Shown here in pieces: positions 33,651 to 42,693 of a DNA stretch of 64,000 nt. Position numbers and translations under genes: made by a program. Under the pieces are notes generated by a model, which worked only from the letters and a program-made list of their open reading frames with translations, was not told where the DNA came from and did not search any database. This DNA comes from an uncultured Eubacteriales bacterium (GTDB lineage: Bacteria; Bacillota; Clostridia; Christensenellales; Aristaeellaceae), in contig CACZHW010000012.1 in NCBI GenBank assembly GCA_902781095.1, positions 1-64,000 of the forward strand, in the 5' to 3' direction. The stretch's first letter is position 1, and each line of letters starts with the position of its first letter.

Positions 33651-34682
33651 TCATTCAAGCTCTCTCCTCCAATCCATCCCAATCGGAATGGGTGGAAGCC
33701 AACGGATGATGGGCTTCCTGTCCGGAAACTTTGCGCTCCTGGGGCCAACCCAGAAGGTATGCCAATGCGCCGCCCGCACATGAGGCCGCGGACTGGAGTG
33801 AGCTCCCTGCACAGAAGCCATTTCCTTCTCAGCAGTGCGCTCATGGTTTTTGTAATTCCGGATAGCGTTGGAGACACGGACACCGACGTCCCACACCTGA
33901 GGCTCTTTGGGGCTTCTCACTCCGCCGCTGATCGTCCGCCGCTTCTGCGGATGCTCGATCTGCGGCATATCCGGTTCTTCGCTGCACAGATACAGGAGAA
34001 GCTGGAGCATGGAGGAAAATGTCTTTTTATATTCGTCCCGGCTGCCGACATACCGGGAACTGTCATTCGGAGGCATAAACAGATTGTCGGTTGCGTCCAC
34101 CCTGTCCATAGCGTCAGAAATCGTGCCTTCGCCCAGCGGCAGCGCGATCATTTTCGGTATATGTATTTCATCTGAGAAAATCGCGAACTGCAGGTCTATG
34201 CCTTTGCTGAACAGATTGTAATCCAGATGCGCGATAAAGCCGGTAATCGGATGACGCTCATAGGTCATGCCCGGAGTTTCCACAAAAACCGCCCACTCGG
34301 GAAGATGATACAGGCAGTCCGTGGGAATGTTGCCTGACAATGGCTGGCTGATCAGCGCATCGTAAATCTCGGGGGCGAAACGATAGACTCCTTTGCTGGC
34401 GCGCCAGGTGTAAAGCGTTCCTATGGTCATCATCTCTTCCATGTGCGTCAGGTAAAATGCCTCCCCATACTTGTGCGTAAGCACCAGAAAGGGAAACAGC
34501 GTGGGCATATAGCACCAGTCAGGAACGCTTCTGAGCAGTTCCATCCCGCCGGTATCCCTTCGGATGAATCCTTCCGGATGTTCGTAGCCCTTCCGGATGT
34601 CTGTCCAAAGGTTCGGGTACTGGCGGTTCAAATACCTGATCCAGCGGTCAGGGGCGTAATTAGAAAGTTCCTTTTTAGGCAC
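33651..34682 (-). CDS. AcrVA2-family anti-CRISPR homolog
   Basis: A 343-residue protein starting at GTG 34682, 7 nt behind AAAGGAGG; the ATG at 34700 would put the SD inside the gene. From memory of the Moraxella AcrVA2 protein I match, in order, a LYTWRASKGVYRFAPEIYDA segment, a HLPEWAVFVETPG segment, YLCSEEPDM, KEPQVWDVGVRVSNAIRNY and the C-terminal RPHVRAAHWHTFWVG followed by a charged WLPP end. AcrVA2 lowers Cas12a expression during its translation. No Cas gene is in the window. A weak TTGCTA-17-GATAGA promoter lies at 34715-34743 on the minus strand. Confidence 0.85.
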   Translation of the reverse strand: MPKKELSNYAPDRWIRYLNRQYPNLWTDIRKGYEHPEGFIRRDTGGMELLRSVPDWCYMPTLFPFLVLTHKYGEAFYLTHMEEMMTIGTLYTWRASKGVYRFAPEIYDALISQPLSGNIPTDCLYHLPEWAVFVETPGMTYERHPITGFIAHLDYNLFSKGIDLQFAIFSDEIHIPKMIALPLGEGTISDAMDRVDATDNLFMPPNDSSRYVGSRDEYKKTFSSMLQLLLYLCSEEPDMPQIEHPQKRRTISGGVRSPKEPQVWDVGVRVSNAIRNYKNHERTAEKEMASVQGAHSSPRPHVRAAHWHTFWVGPRSAKFPDRKPIIRWLPPIPIGMDWRRELE

Positions 34683-34805
34683 GGCACTGCCTCCTTTCAT
34701 TTGGTCAGCACGTATCTATCACTCTGAAGGCTGGAAATAGCAAGTCCCGTTTGTGAATGTATTTTCTTTTGATAAATGCCCCCTGGTTTGCTTCGTACCG
34801 GGCTG

Positions 34806-34840
34806 AAAAGAAAAGCCGCCTGTTTATCGGACAGGGCGGC
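34806..34840 (-). terminator. Terminator of the recombinase-Fic operon
   Basis: On the minus strand GCCGCCCTGT/ACAGGCGGC (34815-34823, 34831-34840; one bulged base) is followed by TTTTCTTTTC. Confidence 0.85.
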
Positions 34841-34881
34841 GGACGCGAAACCGTGGGCTGACAGCGGCCAGCGGAGGGGAA

Positions 34882-37521
34882 TCAACCCGCTGCCGCCGCC
34901 ATCGGGATCGGAGCGGACGGCTGAAAAGCTGCCGCCTCTGTTTTCCTTTCCGCTTTGGTTTTTCTTGCGAAACATTCCGGGAAGGTTTCCGGCGTTACGA
35001 GCAGCGAGTAGACGTTTGCCTGCCCGTTTTTGCCCTTCTGCGCAACGATCTCTCTTTCGGCAAAATTGTTCAGATTGAAGTATGCTGAAGAGGTCTGCTG
35101 ACCCATGGCTTCGGCGCAGTCCTCGACTGTGAATTCTTCCTCTGCGAATATCCCGTAAAGCTTGGACAGATACAGCTTTTGTGAAGGTGTCAGGTCGTTT
35201 GCCCGCACTCCCTTGAGAATACTGCTGCAAATCCGGTAACGGCACTGTCCGGAACTGGTGCCGGTTGTTTTCCTGACAAGTCCGATGTTAAGGGCCCGGC
35301 GGATGTCGTTCCCATAAGTCCAGCTTGACGAACCGAAGCGCTTACCCCATTCTGCCGCAGTAAACGTTTCGGCTTTTTTGTCAATCAGGCCTTGCAGGAA
35401 CTGTCCGATCCGCTGATCCCTGTCTGAATCGCTTTCACGCATCTCCTTCAGTTTCTTCACTATTTCATCCGACGGAACTTCGGAAGACTGTTCGTCCATG
35501 CCCTTGAAGGCATAAACGGCGGTCCTTTTGTCGTTGGAGATGTTGACTGTCAGTCCTCTCGAAAGCATCAGATCGCAGGAATCGTTGCTTCTTTCCTTTG
35601 GAAGGCCCGATAGGTCCTTCCATTCCTGACGCGAAAAGCTGAGTATTCCTTTTTCAACGCAGTCCCGGATGGTTTCAGCGGTCTTTCGATGCATCTCTGA
35701 GAAACTGCTTTCCATCCGTTTTATTTCTTTCCAGAAATCAGGTTCGTTTGCCTGGGCGGGAGAGTGTTCCTGTACCGGGGATGCTTCGGTTTTTGCCTGA
35801 AGTCCGGCAAGCGGGATGTGAAATACCGTAGGCTTTACGTGAGGGGTTTTATTCAGGACTATTCTTCTCCGCACCAGAGAATCGCACATGTTTTTTGCCT
35901 GAATGGGCGTCAGGCCGGCGTGCTCGATCAAATCCCTTGTGGTAAAGGAGCCTTTTCCGCTCTCCACCAGTTTCCGGATGAATTGCCCCGCCCTTTGTTT
36001 ATATGGTTTGTCACTTTTTTCATAGCCGGTGATTCTGTTCCAGAACCGCTGTTCTTCCGGCGGACTCTTATCGTTTTCCTCCTGGTGTGTTTCTTCTTCC
36101 GGACCTTCTTCCTCTTCATTCGGCTGCTGCCCCGCAGATGATTCCAGGGCGTAACGGAATGAATAAGTCATGACCGTTCCGCTCTTATCCCTGTCAAGGA
36201 AACCTTTCTGGAAGATATACCTGCACTCCTGATCCGCGTCCTTGCGTTCCAAATTCATCTTTTCCGCCCATTGGGTAACCGTAAAGGTTCGGTAGCCCAA
36301 TTCGATCATCTTACGGATCTTTATGGGATATGTTCTTGTCCTGGGCGTCGGTGAATGCTTCAGTTTATCGACTGCGGTGAGAAAATCAGGCAGCGGCATG
36401 ATCTCTATCGGCGGGGAAACAGGATATTTCTTCTCTCCTGGTGCGGGGTCTTCATCCTGCTGTTGCTCTTCGGTTTCCTGCACCGTTATGGTTTCCTGCG
36501 TTGCCTCATTGGATACTGTTCTCGCAAGCGGTTCCCTGGCCAGTTCACGCTCGCGTTCAAGCGTCTGCATCTCCCTCCGGAGAAGGCGTTCTTTTCTCGC
36601 GTCTACGGCGCGCACAAGCAGTTCGATGTAATACTCTATGAAATAGGTCATGTCCCCGCCGTTTTCCGCGCGTATGATCTCCCGCATGCTTTTGTAATAC
36701 CGGTAGCTTTCCTTTGCAATGATGGCGGAAATGGAAATGTCACGGAAGAAGTCGTATCCGCAACGCAGAAGGACGGCGGAGGACATCATCCGTGACAATC
36801 GTTCGTTTCCTTCGGGGAATGGCCGCGCGACCAGAAGATAAGCCTGGGCGACGGCCGCCTTGATCAGCGGGTGGACATTGGGTTCGCCAAGGAAAGCGGT
36901 ATACTGCCGCATCCTGTCAGGGAGAGCGTGAGCCGGCGGGACATCGTATGATTCATCGTTCATGGCGGCAATGGGATGACTGTCAGCCTGCCTGTATCCT
37001 TCCGCGCACCCGTCCATTTCCTCCGTCAGAATGAAGACAAGGTTTCTGATGAAGCTCTCATCCAGCGGACGGTATAAAGTGGCCGTCATTTCCGCCCAGG
37101 CGTGCCTGTTGTTCCAGATCATCTGCTCCTGGATATTCTCGGGCTCCGTTCCGCGCTGAAGGAAATCCATTGCTTCCTGCAGGGGCATCTGGGCGCCTTC
37201 CACAAAGCTGGTGAAGAACATTTCCTCCGTCATCGCGCTTGTCATCTGCGCCAGGTATGGGTCGAAGCCTTCTTCCTGAGAAAACGCCTCCTCGCACAGC
37301 CTTTCGCTTGCGGCAATCATCCGGTCCGTCAGTACGTACCAGTAAGGCAGTCCCATGGCGTTATACAGCGGCAGTACAACAGCGGAAGCCTTGCGTCGGT
37401 TCAGCAGTTCAGGCCAGAACGAATCGATGGAGTAACTGAGGGGAAGCTTGAAAAGCACCTCCCGGCGGGAAAGATAGTGCGCCTGGAAATAGGCAAGCAG
37501 TTTATCCTTATCCATTGCCAT
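34882..37521 (-). CDS. Fic-like protein with degenerate active site and five C-terminal winged-helix-like repeats
   Basis: An 879-residue protein. Residues 104-109 (TSFVEG) match the Fic inhibitory motif [ST]xxxE[GN]. The Fic core is at 217-260, but the active-site motif HPFx[DE]GNGR reads RPFPEGNER (233-241): the catalytic His is Arg and the second Gly is Glu. A charged linker (about 305-395) leads to five related segments of about 60 residues (about 398-456, 508-568, 612-672, 701-765, 777-842), each with an FT/FS-x-x-[DE]W-like helix start and a GLV/GFL end, looking like winged helices. AMPylation is unlikely; a DNA-binding scaffold is plausible. Confidence 0.82.
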   Translation of the reverse strand: MAMDKDKLLAYFQAHYLSRREVLFKLPLSYSIDSFWPELLNRRKASAVVLPLYNAMGLPYWYVLTDRMIAASERLCEEAFSQEEGFDPYLAQMTSAMTEEMFFTSFVEGAQMPLQEAMDFLQRGTEPENIQEQMIWNNRHAWAEMTATLYRPLDESFIRNLVFILTEEMDGCAEGYRQADSHPIAAMNDESYDVPPAHALPDRMRQYTAFLGEPNVHPLIKAAVAQAYLLVARPFPEGNERLSRMMSSAVLLRCGYDFFRDISISAIIAKESYRYYKSMREIIRAENGGDMTYFIEYYIELLVRAVDARKERLLRREMQTLERERELAREPLARTVSNEATQETITVQETEEQQQDEDPAPGEKKYPVSPPIEIMPLPDFLTAVDKLKHSPTPRTRTYPIKIRKMIELGYRTFTVTQWAEKMNLERKDADQECRYIFQKGFLDRDKSGTVMTYSFRYALESSAGQQPNEEEEGPEEETHQEENDKSPPEEQRFWNRITGYEKSDKPYKQRAGQFIRKLVESGKGSFTTRDLIEHAGLTPIQAKNMCDSLVRRRIVLNKTPHVKPTVFHIPLAGLQAKTEASPVQEHSPAQANEPDFWKEIKRMESSFSEMHRKTAETIRDCVEKGILSFSRQEWKDLSGLPKERSNDSCDLMLSRGLTVNISNDKRTAVYAFKGMDEQSSEVPSDEIVKKLKEMRESDSDRDQRIGQFLQGLIDKKAETFTAAEWGKRFGSSSWTYGNDIRRALNIGLVRKTTGTSSGQCRYRICSSILKGVRANDLTPSQKLYLSKLYGIFAEEEFTVEDCAEAMGQQTSSAYFNLNNFAEREIVAQKGKNGQANVYSLLVTPETFPECFARKTKAERKTEAAAFQPSAPIPMAAAAG

Positions 37522-37533
37522 CCGTCATCCTCC

Positions 37534-37935
37534 TCAGTTCGGTCGTCCCTCGATGCCGTCCAATGGTATTTGAAGCTGGGCGGGCTGTGCCGAACGCAGG
37601 TCAAATACGATAGCGTTGTGCGAGGGAATATAATTTCCGTATATCACGCGAGGCTTTTCGTCCGTCCACCCGGTCAACCTCCTGATCCGCCTGAGCAGGG
37701 AATGGCCGCTCATTTCAAACTGCTGCATAGGAACAGGCGGGATCACGACCGCTTCTCTGTCGTCTACGGTACAGGCCTGAAGGAGGAGCATCTTCCTGTC
37801 TTCGTTGATCAGCATCTGCACCTGGCGCGGATGTTCAAGGGCTTCCAGGATTGCCTTGCTGACGAGAATACTGTCTTCCTCAAGGCAGAGCGTAAGCATA
37901 AGGGGTTCTGATCCCGCATATGAAATATCCGTCAT
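37534..37935 (-). CDS. Island protein with a short version of the recombinase C-terminal domain
   Basis: A 133-residue protein with 12-nt and 7-nt gaps to its neighbours. It follows the pattern seen in the next two genes and in the recombinase C-terminus: a strand with VQMLINEDRKMLLLQ, a helix LLRRIRRLTGW, then a YIPSHNAIVFDLRSAQPAQL end. Cysteine/Arg positions in the middle differ, so it is the most divergent copy. No known function. The shared domain suggests it partners the recombinase or its DNA complex. Confidence 0.65.
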   Translation of the reverse strand: MTDISYAGSEPLMLTLCLEEDSILVSKAILEALEHPRQVQMLINEDRKMLLLQACTVDDREAVVIPPVPMQQFEMSGHSLLRRIRRLTGWTDEKPRVIYGNYIPSHNAIVFDLRSAQPAQLQIPLDGIEGRPN

Positions 37936-37942
37936 CCGTTCA

Positions 37943-38365
37943 TCATCCTTTCCTTCCGCGGCATTCCGCCGGAGTGATCAGGGTATAAGACTTCAACTGC
38001 GCTTCGGACAGAATCATTTCCGCATCTGTGAGATCAAAGAGCCATCCCTCGGCATCCGGCAGATAATCTGTCGTTTTCATCATCCTGTTCTGCCGCTGAT
38101 CCCAGCGCATCATACCGAAGATTTTGTGCAGGAAAGCCCCGCTCCCTTTAATGACCGTCCTGCCGGGAACGGATCCGGAGGGAACGGCAAGCGCCGCTCC
38201 CAGATCCTTTTTCCCGCACGGCTTTACGATCATCATCTTCCTCTCCGGATGAACCGCCATCTGCACATAACCTGCCGGTATGCCGTCGAGTACGACGCTC
38301 CTGTCGTCTACTGAAAAAGTCATGGACAGGGGTGCGCTCTGCCGAACCTCCGCGAAGGTCCTCAT
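37943..38365 (-). CDS. Island protein with recombinase-associated domain
   Basis: A 140-residue protein whose ATG overlaps the stop of the 286-residue gene by 4 nt (38362-38365). The domain is visible as YVQMAVHPERKMMIVKPCGK, then FLHKIFGMMRWDQR and YLPDAEGWLFDLTDAEMIL. These line up with YVQVLVNPTAEKLVIRPCEE, LYEMMGW and YVFDLTSTEIYL of the upstream gene. Function unknown; the conserved RPC/KPC and GW segments mark the family. Confidence 0.7.
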   Translation of the reverse strand: MRTFAEVRQSAPLSMTFSVDDRSVVLDGIPAGYVQMAVHPERKMMIVKPCGKKDLGAALAVPSGSVPGRTVIKGSGAFLHKIFGMMRWDQRQNRMMKTTDYLPDAEGWLFDLTDAEMILSEAQLKSYTLITPAECRGRKG

Positions 38366-39222
38366 ACCTTTGTCACCTCCCCGGTTTCCTGATCTATCAT
38401 TTCCATTGGCATCTGCTGACCCTCCGGTTTCTGCCCGACGTCGGCGAAGTCGTATCCGTCCATCAGGTTAATCTGCATGGATGTCCGGTGTTCCTGAACG
38501 GGAATGCCGAAGGAATCCCGCCAGTCCGCTGGGTATACCGCTGTGCTTCTCTTGGCTTTTGCCGTCGGATTGTCAGGATCTTTGACGGAAGGAAGATAAA
38601 TCTCCGTGCTGGTAAGATCGAATACGTACAACTGCTCGCCCTGGTAACTGATCCTGGTTCCCTGAAGCTTATAGCGGTAGAGCGCTTCCCAGCCCATCAT
38701 CTCATACAGCTTTGCGGTGAACAGGCCGCATGTGATCTGCCGGCTCTTCCGCTTGTCGTCTTTGGCGATGCACCACCGGATCGCGTCCCTTGCGCCTTCC
38801 TCGCAGGGGCGGATGACCAGTTTTTCGGCGGTAGGATTAACAAGCACCTGCACGTAAACCACCTGCTCCAGCTTCGATATGCAGGCGTTGTTGAAAATGA
38901 TGCTGTTTCCACGGATCGTGAGCGTTGGATCAAACTTGTGCGAGAAGAATTCTCTGCGTACCACCTGGTAGCCCTCAAAGGAAAAACCGGCTTCGATGGC
39001 GATCCGCTGCGCTTCCTCGCGTTCTTCCTTACTCAGCGGTTTAAACCCGCCCTGGGTGAGTACCTGGGCATCCTTATCCAGCACACCGGCGGGAGAGTAC
39101 TGCTGAGGATAAGTACGCTGCGGATAGGCCGGATAGCCTGTCTGCGGCATTCCCGCAACCGGCCGGGGATACTGCGGTGAAGCCTGGGCGTTGTAGGGGT
39201 ACTCGGTTTTCCGTTCATCCAT
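38362..39222 (-). CDS. Island protein with Pro/Tyr/Gln-rich N-terminus and recombinase-associated domain
   Basis: A 286-residue protein (SD AAAGGAG). Residues 5-50 are a low-complexity Pro/Tyr/Gln region (QTGYPAYPQRTYPQQYSP). Residues about 80-210 hold the shared domain: EGYQVVRREFFSHKFDPTLT, YVQVLVNPTAEKLVIRPCEE, DAIRW, LYEMMGW, LYVFDLTSTEIYLP. The recombinase C-terminus has the same order (EGFQVVSGSLFNHAYEATVS, YVEVLFNPVERMLAVRPSDE, NAIRW, LYEALGW, LFFDLDN). A sticky N-terminus plus this domain suggests a structural role in a nucleoprotein complex; that is inference. Confidence 0.72.
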   Translation of the reverse strand: MDERKTEYPYNAQASPQYPRPVAGMPQTGYPAYPQRTYPQQYSPAGVLDKDAQVLTQGGFKPLSKEEREEAQRIAIEAGFSFEGYQVVRREFFSHKFDPTLTIRGNSIIFNNACISKLEQVVYVQVLVNPTAEKLVIRPCEEGARDAIRWCIAKDDKRKSRQITCGLFTAKLYEMMGWEALYRYKLQGTRISYQGEQLYVFDLTSTEIYLPSVKDPDNPTAKAKRSTAVYPADWRDSFGIPVQEHRTSMQINLMDGYDFADVGQKPEGQQMPMEMIDQETGEVTKV

Positions 39223-39254
39223 TTTCTGTCACTCCTTTTGCTTGTTTTCCTGCT

Positions 39255-39617
39255 TTAATCGCCGTCCCATACGCCGTCGGGTCTCATTTTCGCCATTGCG
39301 ATCAGTTGAAACAGCGGCCGTTTCGCGTTGCCTTCGGTCGCTTTCCAGTAGTCCTGGTCTACATCGTCTCCCAAAGCGGCAGCGGCCTTCTCCAGAACAG
39401 GGATGCTTTCCGCGCCTGTCATGCCGTAGATGGTCCGGATGCCTTTTTCCCCGAACACATCGTCTCTGTAATAGAAATCGCTGTAGTTGTAGGTCACATT
39501 CAGCCAAAGCTCCTTTGTGCCTCCCAACTTGTATGTGCCTCCTGTCATAAAGTGCGGCTCGTCTACCTCCAGGGTTTCCTTCGTAACCGGGTCGCGCAGG
39601 CTGATGTCATAGCTCAT
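39255..39617 (-). CDS. Hypothetical island protein
   Basis: A 120-residue acidic protein (GGAGG, 8-nt spacer). It begins YDISLRDPVTKETLEVDEPH and has a Tyr/Asn-rich strand (LWLNVTYNYSDFYYRDD). A helical second half reads ESIPVLEKAAAALGDDVDQD. The early hairpin resembles small proteins common in Bacillota mobile elements, but I cannot name the family. It sits between the 248-residue unknown and the recombinase-domain genes in one operon. Confidence 0.7.
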   Translation of the reverse strand: MSYDISLRDPVTKETLEVDEPHFMTGGTYKLGGTKELWLNVTYNYSDFYYRDDVFGEKGIRTIYGMTGAESIPVLEKAAAALGDDVDQDYWKATEGNAKRPLFQLIAMAKMRPDGVWDGD

Positions 39618-39662
39618 TTCTTTTACCTCCCGGATCTGTTTTGCTGATTGCGCGGACGAAGC

Positions 39663-40409
39663 CTATTGCTCTTTGCCGTCTTTTTTCTTCCAAAGCTTTC
39701 CTACCAGAAGAGCGTCCAGCCTTCCGCATATTTCAGGCGCGCACTCAGCAAGTACCGCGTCCTGCCCGAGGGAAAGCTTTCCGTAGAAATCGCGCATGAA
39801 TTCTTCGCTGAAGGCTCCGTACACCATTCTGCTGGACTCATCGTGCAGATGGCATTCGCACCTGTATATGTAGCCGAGCCAGTAGGCGTATTCGTAATCG
39901 TCCGCCAGCTTTTTAACGTCCGTTTCCGAATCCAGGATTACAGGACTGGCGCGGGCCTGAGGGTCACTTTCTTCTGTCTCTTCCTCGTTCAGCGCTTTGA
40001 CGATCGCCATGTTCGGGTTTTCTCCTGTTCCGACGCCGCTGACAATTTCGTTCAGCCACATGACCGTATCCACGATAACGGAAGGGGACTTCAGCAGTAC
40101 GGGCATCCTCAGGTAGTTGGATATATCGTCTTCCTCCATGCCGCCGGCGCAGGAGAAGCTGTAGTCGATGACCCCCGCAAGCTGGCTGTTCATGAACACC
40201 GGTGCAAACTCGCTCATGGCAAGGCCCCTGTCTACCGCCGCCATGAAAATGCTTCCCTGCATGTCGCAGTAGGCAAGATCGCGTTCGGTGAATTCACGCT
40301 CAATCTTCTCCACGTCGGGGTTTATCGGGGATTCCCGCGCCATCTTCATCAACCGCTTCACGTTTCGGGAAAGCGGTCTGCTCCGCGCGGGGTTCTTGGC
40401 ACTGATCAT
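39663..40409 (-). CDS. Hypothetical island protein coupled to the recombinase
   Basis: A 248-residue protein whose start overlaps the recombinase stop by 4 nt (40406-40409). It is acidic and mostly helical. A basic N-terminus (KNPARSRPLSRNVKRLMKMA) is followed by a body with a DYEYAYWLGYIYRCECHLHD segment near residue 185. No catalytic motif is recognised. The tight coupling suggests dosage-linked action with the recombinase. Confidence 0.68.
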   Translation of the reverse strand: MISAKNPARSRPLSRNVKRLMKMARESPINPDVEKIEREFTERDLAYCDMQGSIFMAAVDRGLAMSEFAPVFMNSQLAGVIDYSFSCAGGMEEDDISNYLRMPVLLKSPSVIVDTVMWLNEIVSGVGTGENPNMAIVKALNEEETEESDPQARASPVILDSETDVKKLADDYEYAYWLGYIYRCECHLHDESSRMVYGAFSEEFMRDFYGKLSLGQDAVLAECAPEICGRLDALLVGKLWKKKDGKEQ

Positions 40410-42652
40410 TCCGGGCCTCCTTCCTCGTTTTCATCGTCGTCTTCCGCCGCGTCCATCGCGTCCAGCATGATTTCCTGGAGCGCTTCGATCTCGCTGTAGT
40501 CAACACGGTGATCGCCGCCCAGAACACGCGCTTCCGTCATGACCTCCCATTCTCCGTCGTCGTCAATCGCCGTCAGCCGGAATTCGCTGTTGTGCTCGAA
40601 GGCCGGGGTGCCGTAGTTCCGCTTTTCATATTCCGCGATTTCCTTCAGCTTCTGTTCCATCGCTTCCGTGTCCTCGATGGGCTGCGGTTCGTCGTCCGCT
40701 CCGAAGAATATTCCTTTGGTTTCTTCGGATTCCATCCGCCGTCCGGTTTCCTGCCCCGGCGCGTTCTCTTCTCCCGCTGTGCGCTTGCAAAGTTCCCTGC
40801 CGATGAAATTGTCCAGGTCGAAGAACAGGATGGTTTCACCGTCTCTTCGGCGCACGATTGCGGGTGAGCGGTATGCGTACCCTTCATCCCACCCAAGCGC
40901 TTCATACAGTATGGAACAGAACGCTTTTGCGCTGACGTTTGCGCCTTTGCCTTTCTTATCCGTCCAGCGGATTGCGTTCCGGTTGCTTTCGTCGCTCGGG
41001 CGGACGGCAAGCATCCTTTCGACCGGGTTGAACAGCACCTCGACATACTGCTGCCGGGAGATGGTGATTTTACCGTCTGATTCTGATGACGTATCCAGGC
41101 GGGAAACGCATGTGGTGCTGAAAGCCATCTGCCTGGGGCTGAAGGAGACGGTCGCTTCATACGCGTGATTGAACAGGCTTCCGCTGACCACCTGAAATCC
41201 TTCGCGGATCTTCGGAGCGTTTTCCTTTGATTCGCTCTCTTCCTGGCTGCCCTCGATCTGCGCTTTGATTTTCTGCTCCGCGCTGGAAAGCGTCCTGGCG
41301 ATGCGCTGGACTCCGTTGTCGTCTGTCATTCCGACAAGACGTCTGCCGCCCTCCGGCAGATGCTCGTTCTCCAGGTCTGTTTCCATTTCACCCTCGGCAA
41401 GCCCCATGGCGATGCTGCTGACGCGGTAGTATTCCGCGGCGTCGTATCCTGCCCAGGCCTTGTTCACGGAAATGTATCCGGTCAGCGCGCCGTGGTCGAT
41501 GACCATCATGGGGAGGTAACCGCCTGTATGCCTGTACCTGTGGCTGTTCAGTATCCGCTGCGCCGCGTTCCACTGCGCTCTGGTGATGATCGCCGGATGA
41601 TGACCCGGCTGGTAATACTTGTTCTTCTTGCCGTTGTTCCGCTTGGACTTATGGTCGTGGAAATCAGGCGTCCATGTTTTCCTGGCCAGTACGTCTCCGC
41701 AGTAGCGTTCATTCCGCAGGACGCTGTACACCGCGGCTTCCGTCCAATGCGTGCTGTGCCGTCCGCACACCTTCCACAGCCCGGTTTCCCTGCGCAGGTC
41801 GTTCAGCGTTTTCGCGATCTCCGCCGTGGAACTCCCGTTCAGCAGCATGTAATACATGAGCCGGACGGTATTCGCTTCATCCTCGTTGATGACAAGCACC
41901 TTTTTATGACTCCCGTGCCCGTCCGGTATCTCGACCCTGTCGTATCCCAGCAGCGCGGGGGTAATGAAACGGCCGCGACTGAAGCGCCATTCGATGGACA
42001 ACTGCGACGCCTCGCTCTTCATATGGCTTTCTTCCTCGGCCACCATGGCCAGGACGAAGAGGATGATGTTGCTGGTGGCGTCCAGGGTGTTTAGGTGCTC
42101 CTGCTCGAAGAATACGGGAATGGGCGGATCGTGCTTGTCCTTCAGTTCACGCACCCACCCGATGCAGTCCAGCAGGTTTCTCGCGAAGCGGCTCACCGAC
42201 TTGGTGATGATCATGTCGATCTTGCCGTCCATGGCGTCTTTCATCATGAGTTTGAAGGCCGGCCGGTGATCCGTGTTCGTTCCGGAGAATCCGTCGTCCA
42301 CGTAGGTGCCGGCGTAGCGCCATTTGGGATTGGCTTTGATCATGTCCCGGTAATTCCGCTTCTGGAGTTCGATGGACCACAGCTGATCCACGTCTTCCGT
42401 GGAGACACGGCAGTAGGCGGCGACCCTCAGGATACGGTCTTCCTGGGCGGCCTGCGCGGCGGTGGGGATCTTGTGGATGCCCTCGCCGGTATAGGTGCTG
42501 ACCTCGGCGCGCAGGGCTTCCTTCGCCCTCGCGCGTTCGGTCATGAACCCATTTCCCGGCGGACGCTCAGCGGGTTTTCCCCGCGCCTCCCGCGCCTTTT
42601 GCCTGGCCCTTTCCTCGGCCATCGGACGTACGTCTTTCAAGGGTTGCTTCAC
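40406..42652 (-). CDS. Large serine recombinase with extra C-terminal domain
   Basis: A 748-residue protein. The resolvase catalytic domain spans about residues 74-215: YCRVSTED with Ser84 as nucleophile, YVDDGFSGTN, SRFARN with the catalytic arginines, and EEESHMKSEAS. The recombinase domain follows (LLGYDRV, ALYYMLLNGSS-like YYMLLNGSS, YSVLRNERYCGD). A classic zinc-ribbon CxxC pair is not evident; instead residues about 486-620 carry a domain shared with three downstream genes. The start is GTG 42652, though GGAG sits only 1-2 nt upstream; TTG 42640 is an alternative. It probably moves the island. Confidence 0.9.
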   Translation of the reverse strand: MKQPLKDVRPMAEERARQKAREARGKPAERPPGNGFMTERARAKEALRAEVSTYTGEGIHKIPTAAQAAQEDRILRVAAYCRVSTEDVDQLWSIELQKRNYRDMIKANPKWRYAGTYVDDGFSGTNTDHRPAFKLMMKDAMDGKIDMIITKSVSRFARNLLDCIGWVRELKDKHDPPIPVFFEQEHLNTLDATSNIILFVLAMVAEEESHMKSEASQLSIEWRFSRGRFITPALLGYDRVEIPDGHGSHKKVLVINEDEANTVRLMYYMLLNGSSTAEIAKTLNDLRRETGLWKVCGRHSTHWTEAAVYSVLRNERYCGDVLARKTWTPDFHDHKSKRNNGKKNKYYQPGHHPAIITRAQWNAAQRILNSHRYRHTGGYLPMMVIDHGALTGYISVNKAWAGYDAAEYYRVSSIAMGLAEGEMETDLENEHLPEGGRRLVGMTDDNGVQRIARTLSSAEQKIKAQIEGSQEESESKENAPKIREGFQVVSGSLFNHAYEATVSFSPRQMAFSTTCVSRLDTSSESDGKITISRQQYVEVLFNPVERMLAVRPSDESNRNAIRWTDKKGKGANVSAKAFCSILYEALGWDEGYAYRSPAIVRRRDGETILFFDLDNFIGRELCKRTAGEENAPGQETGRRMESEETKGIFFGADDEPQPIEDTEAMEQKLKEIAEYEKRNYGTPAFEHNSEFRLTAIDDDGEWEVMTEARVLGGDHRVDYSEIEALQEIMLDAMDAAEDDDENEEGGPE

Positions 42653-42693
42653 TCCTTCGTTCTGGTTTTCCGGTCAAAAACCGGCGTACTACG

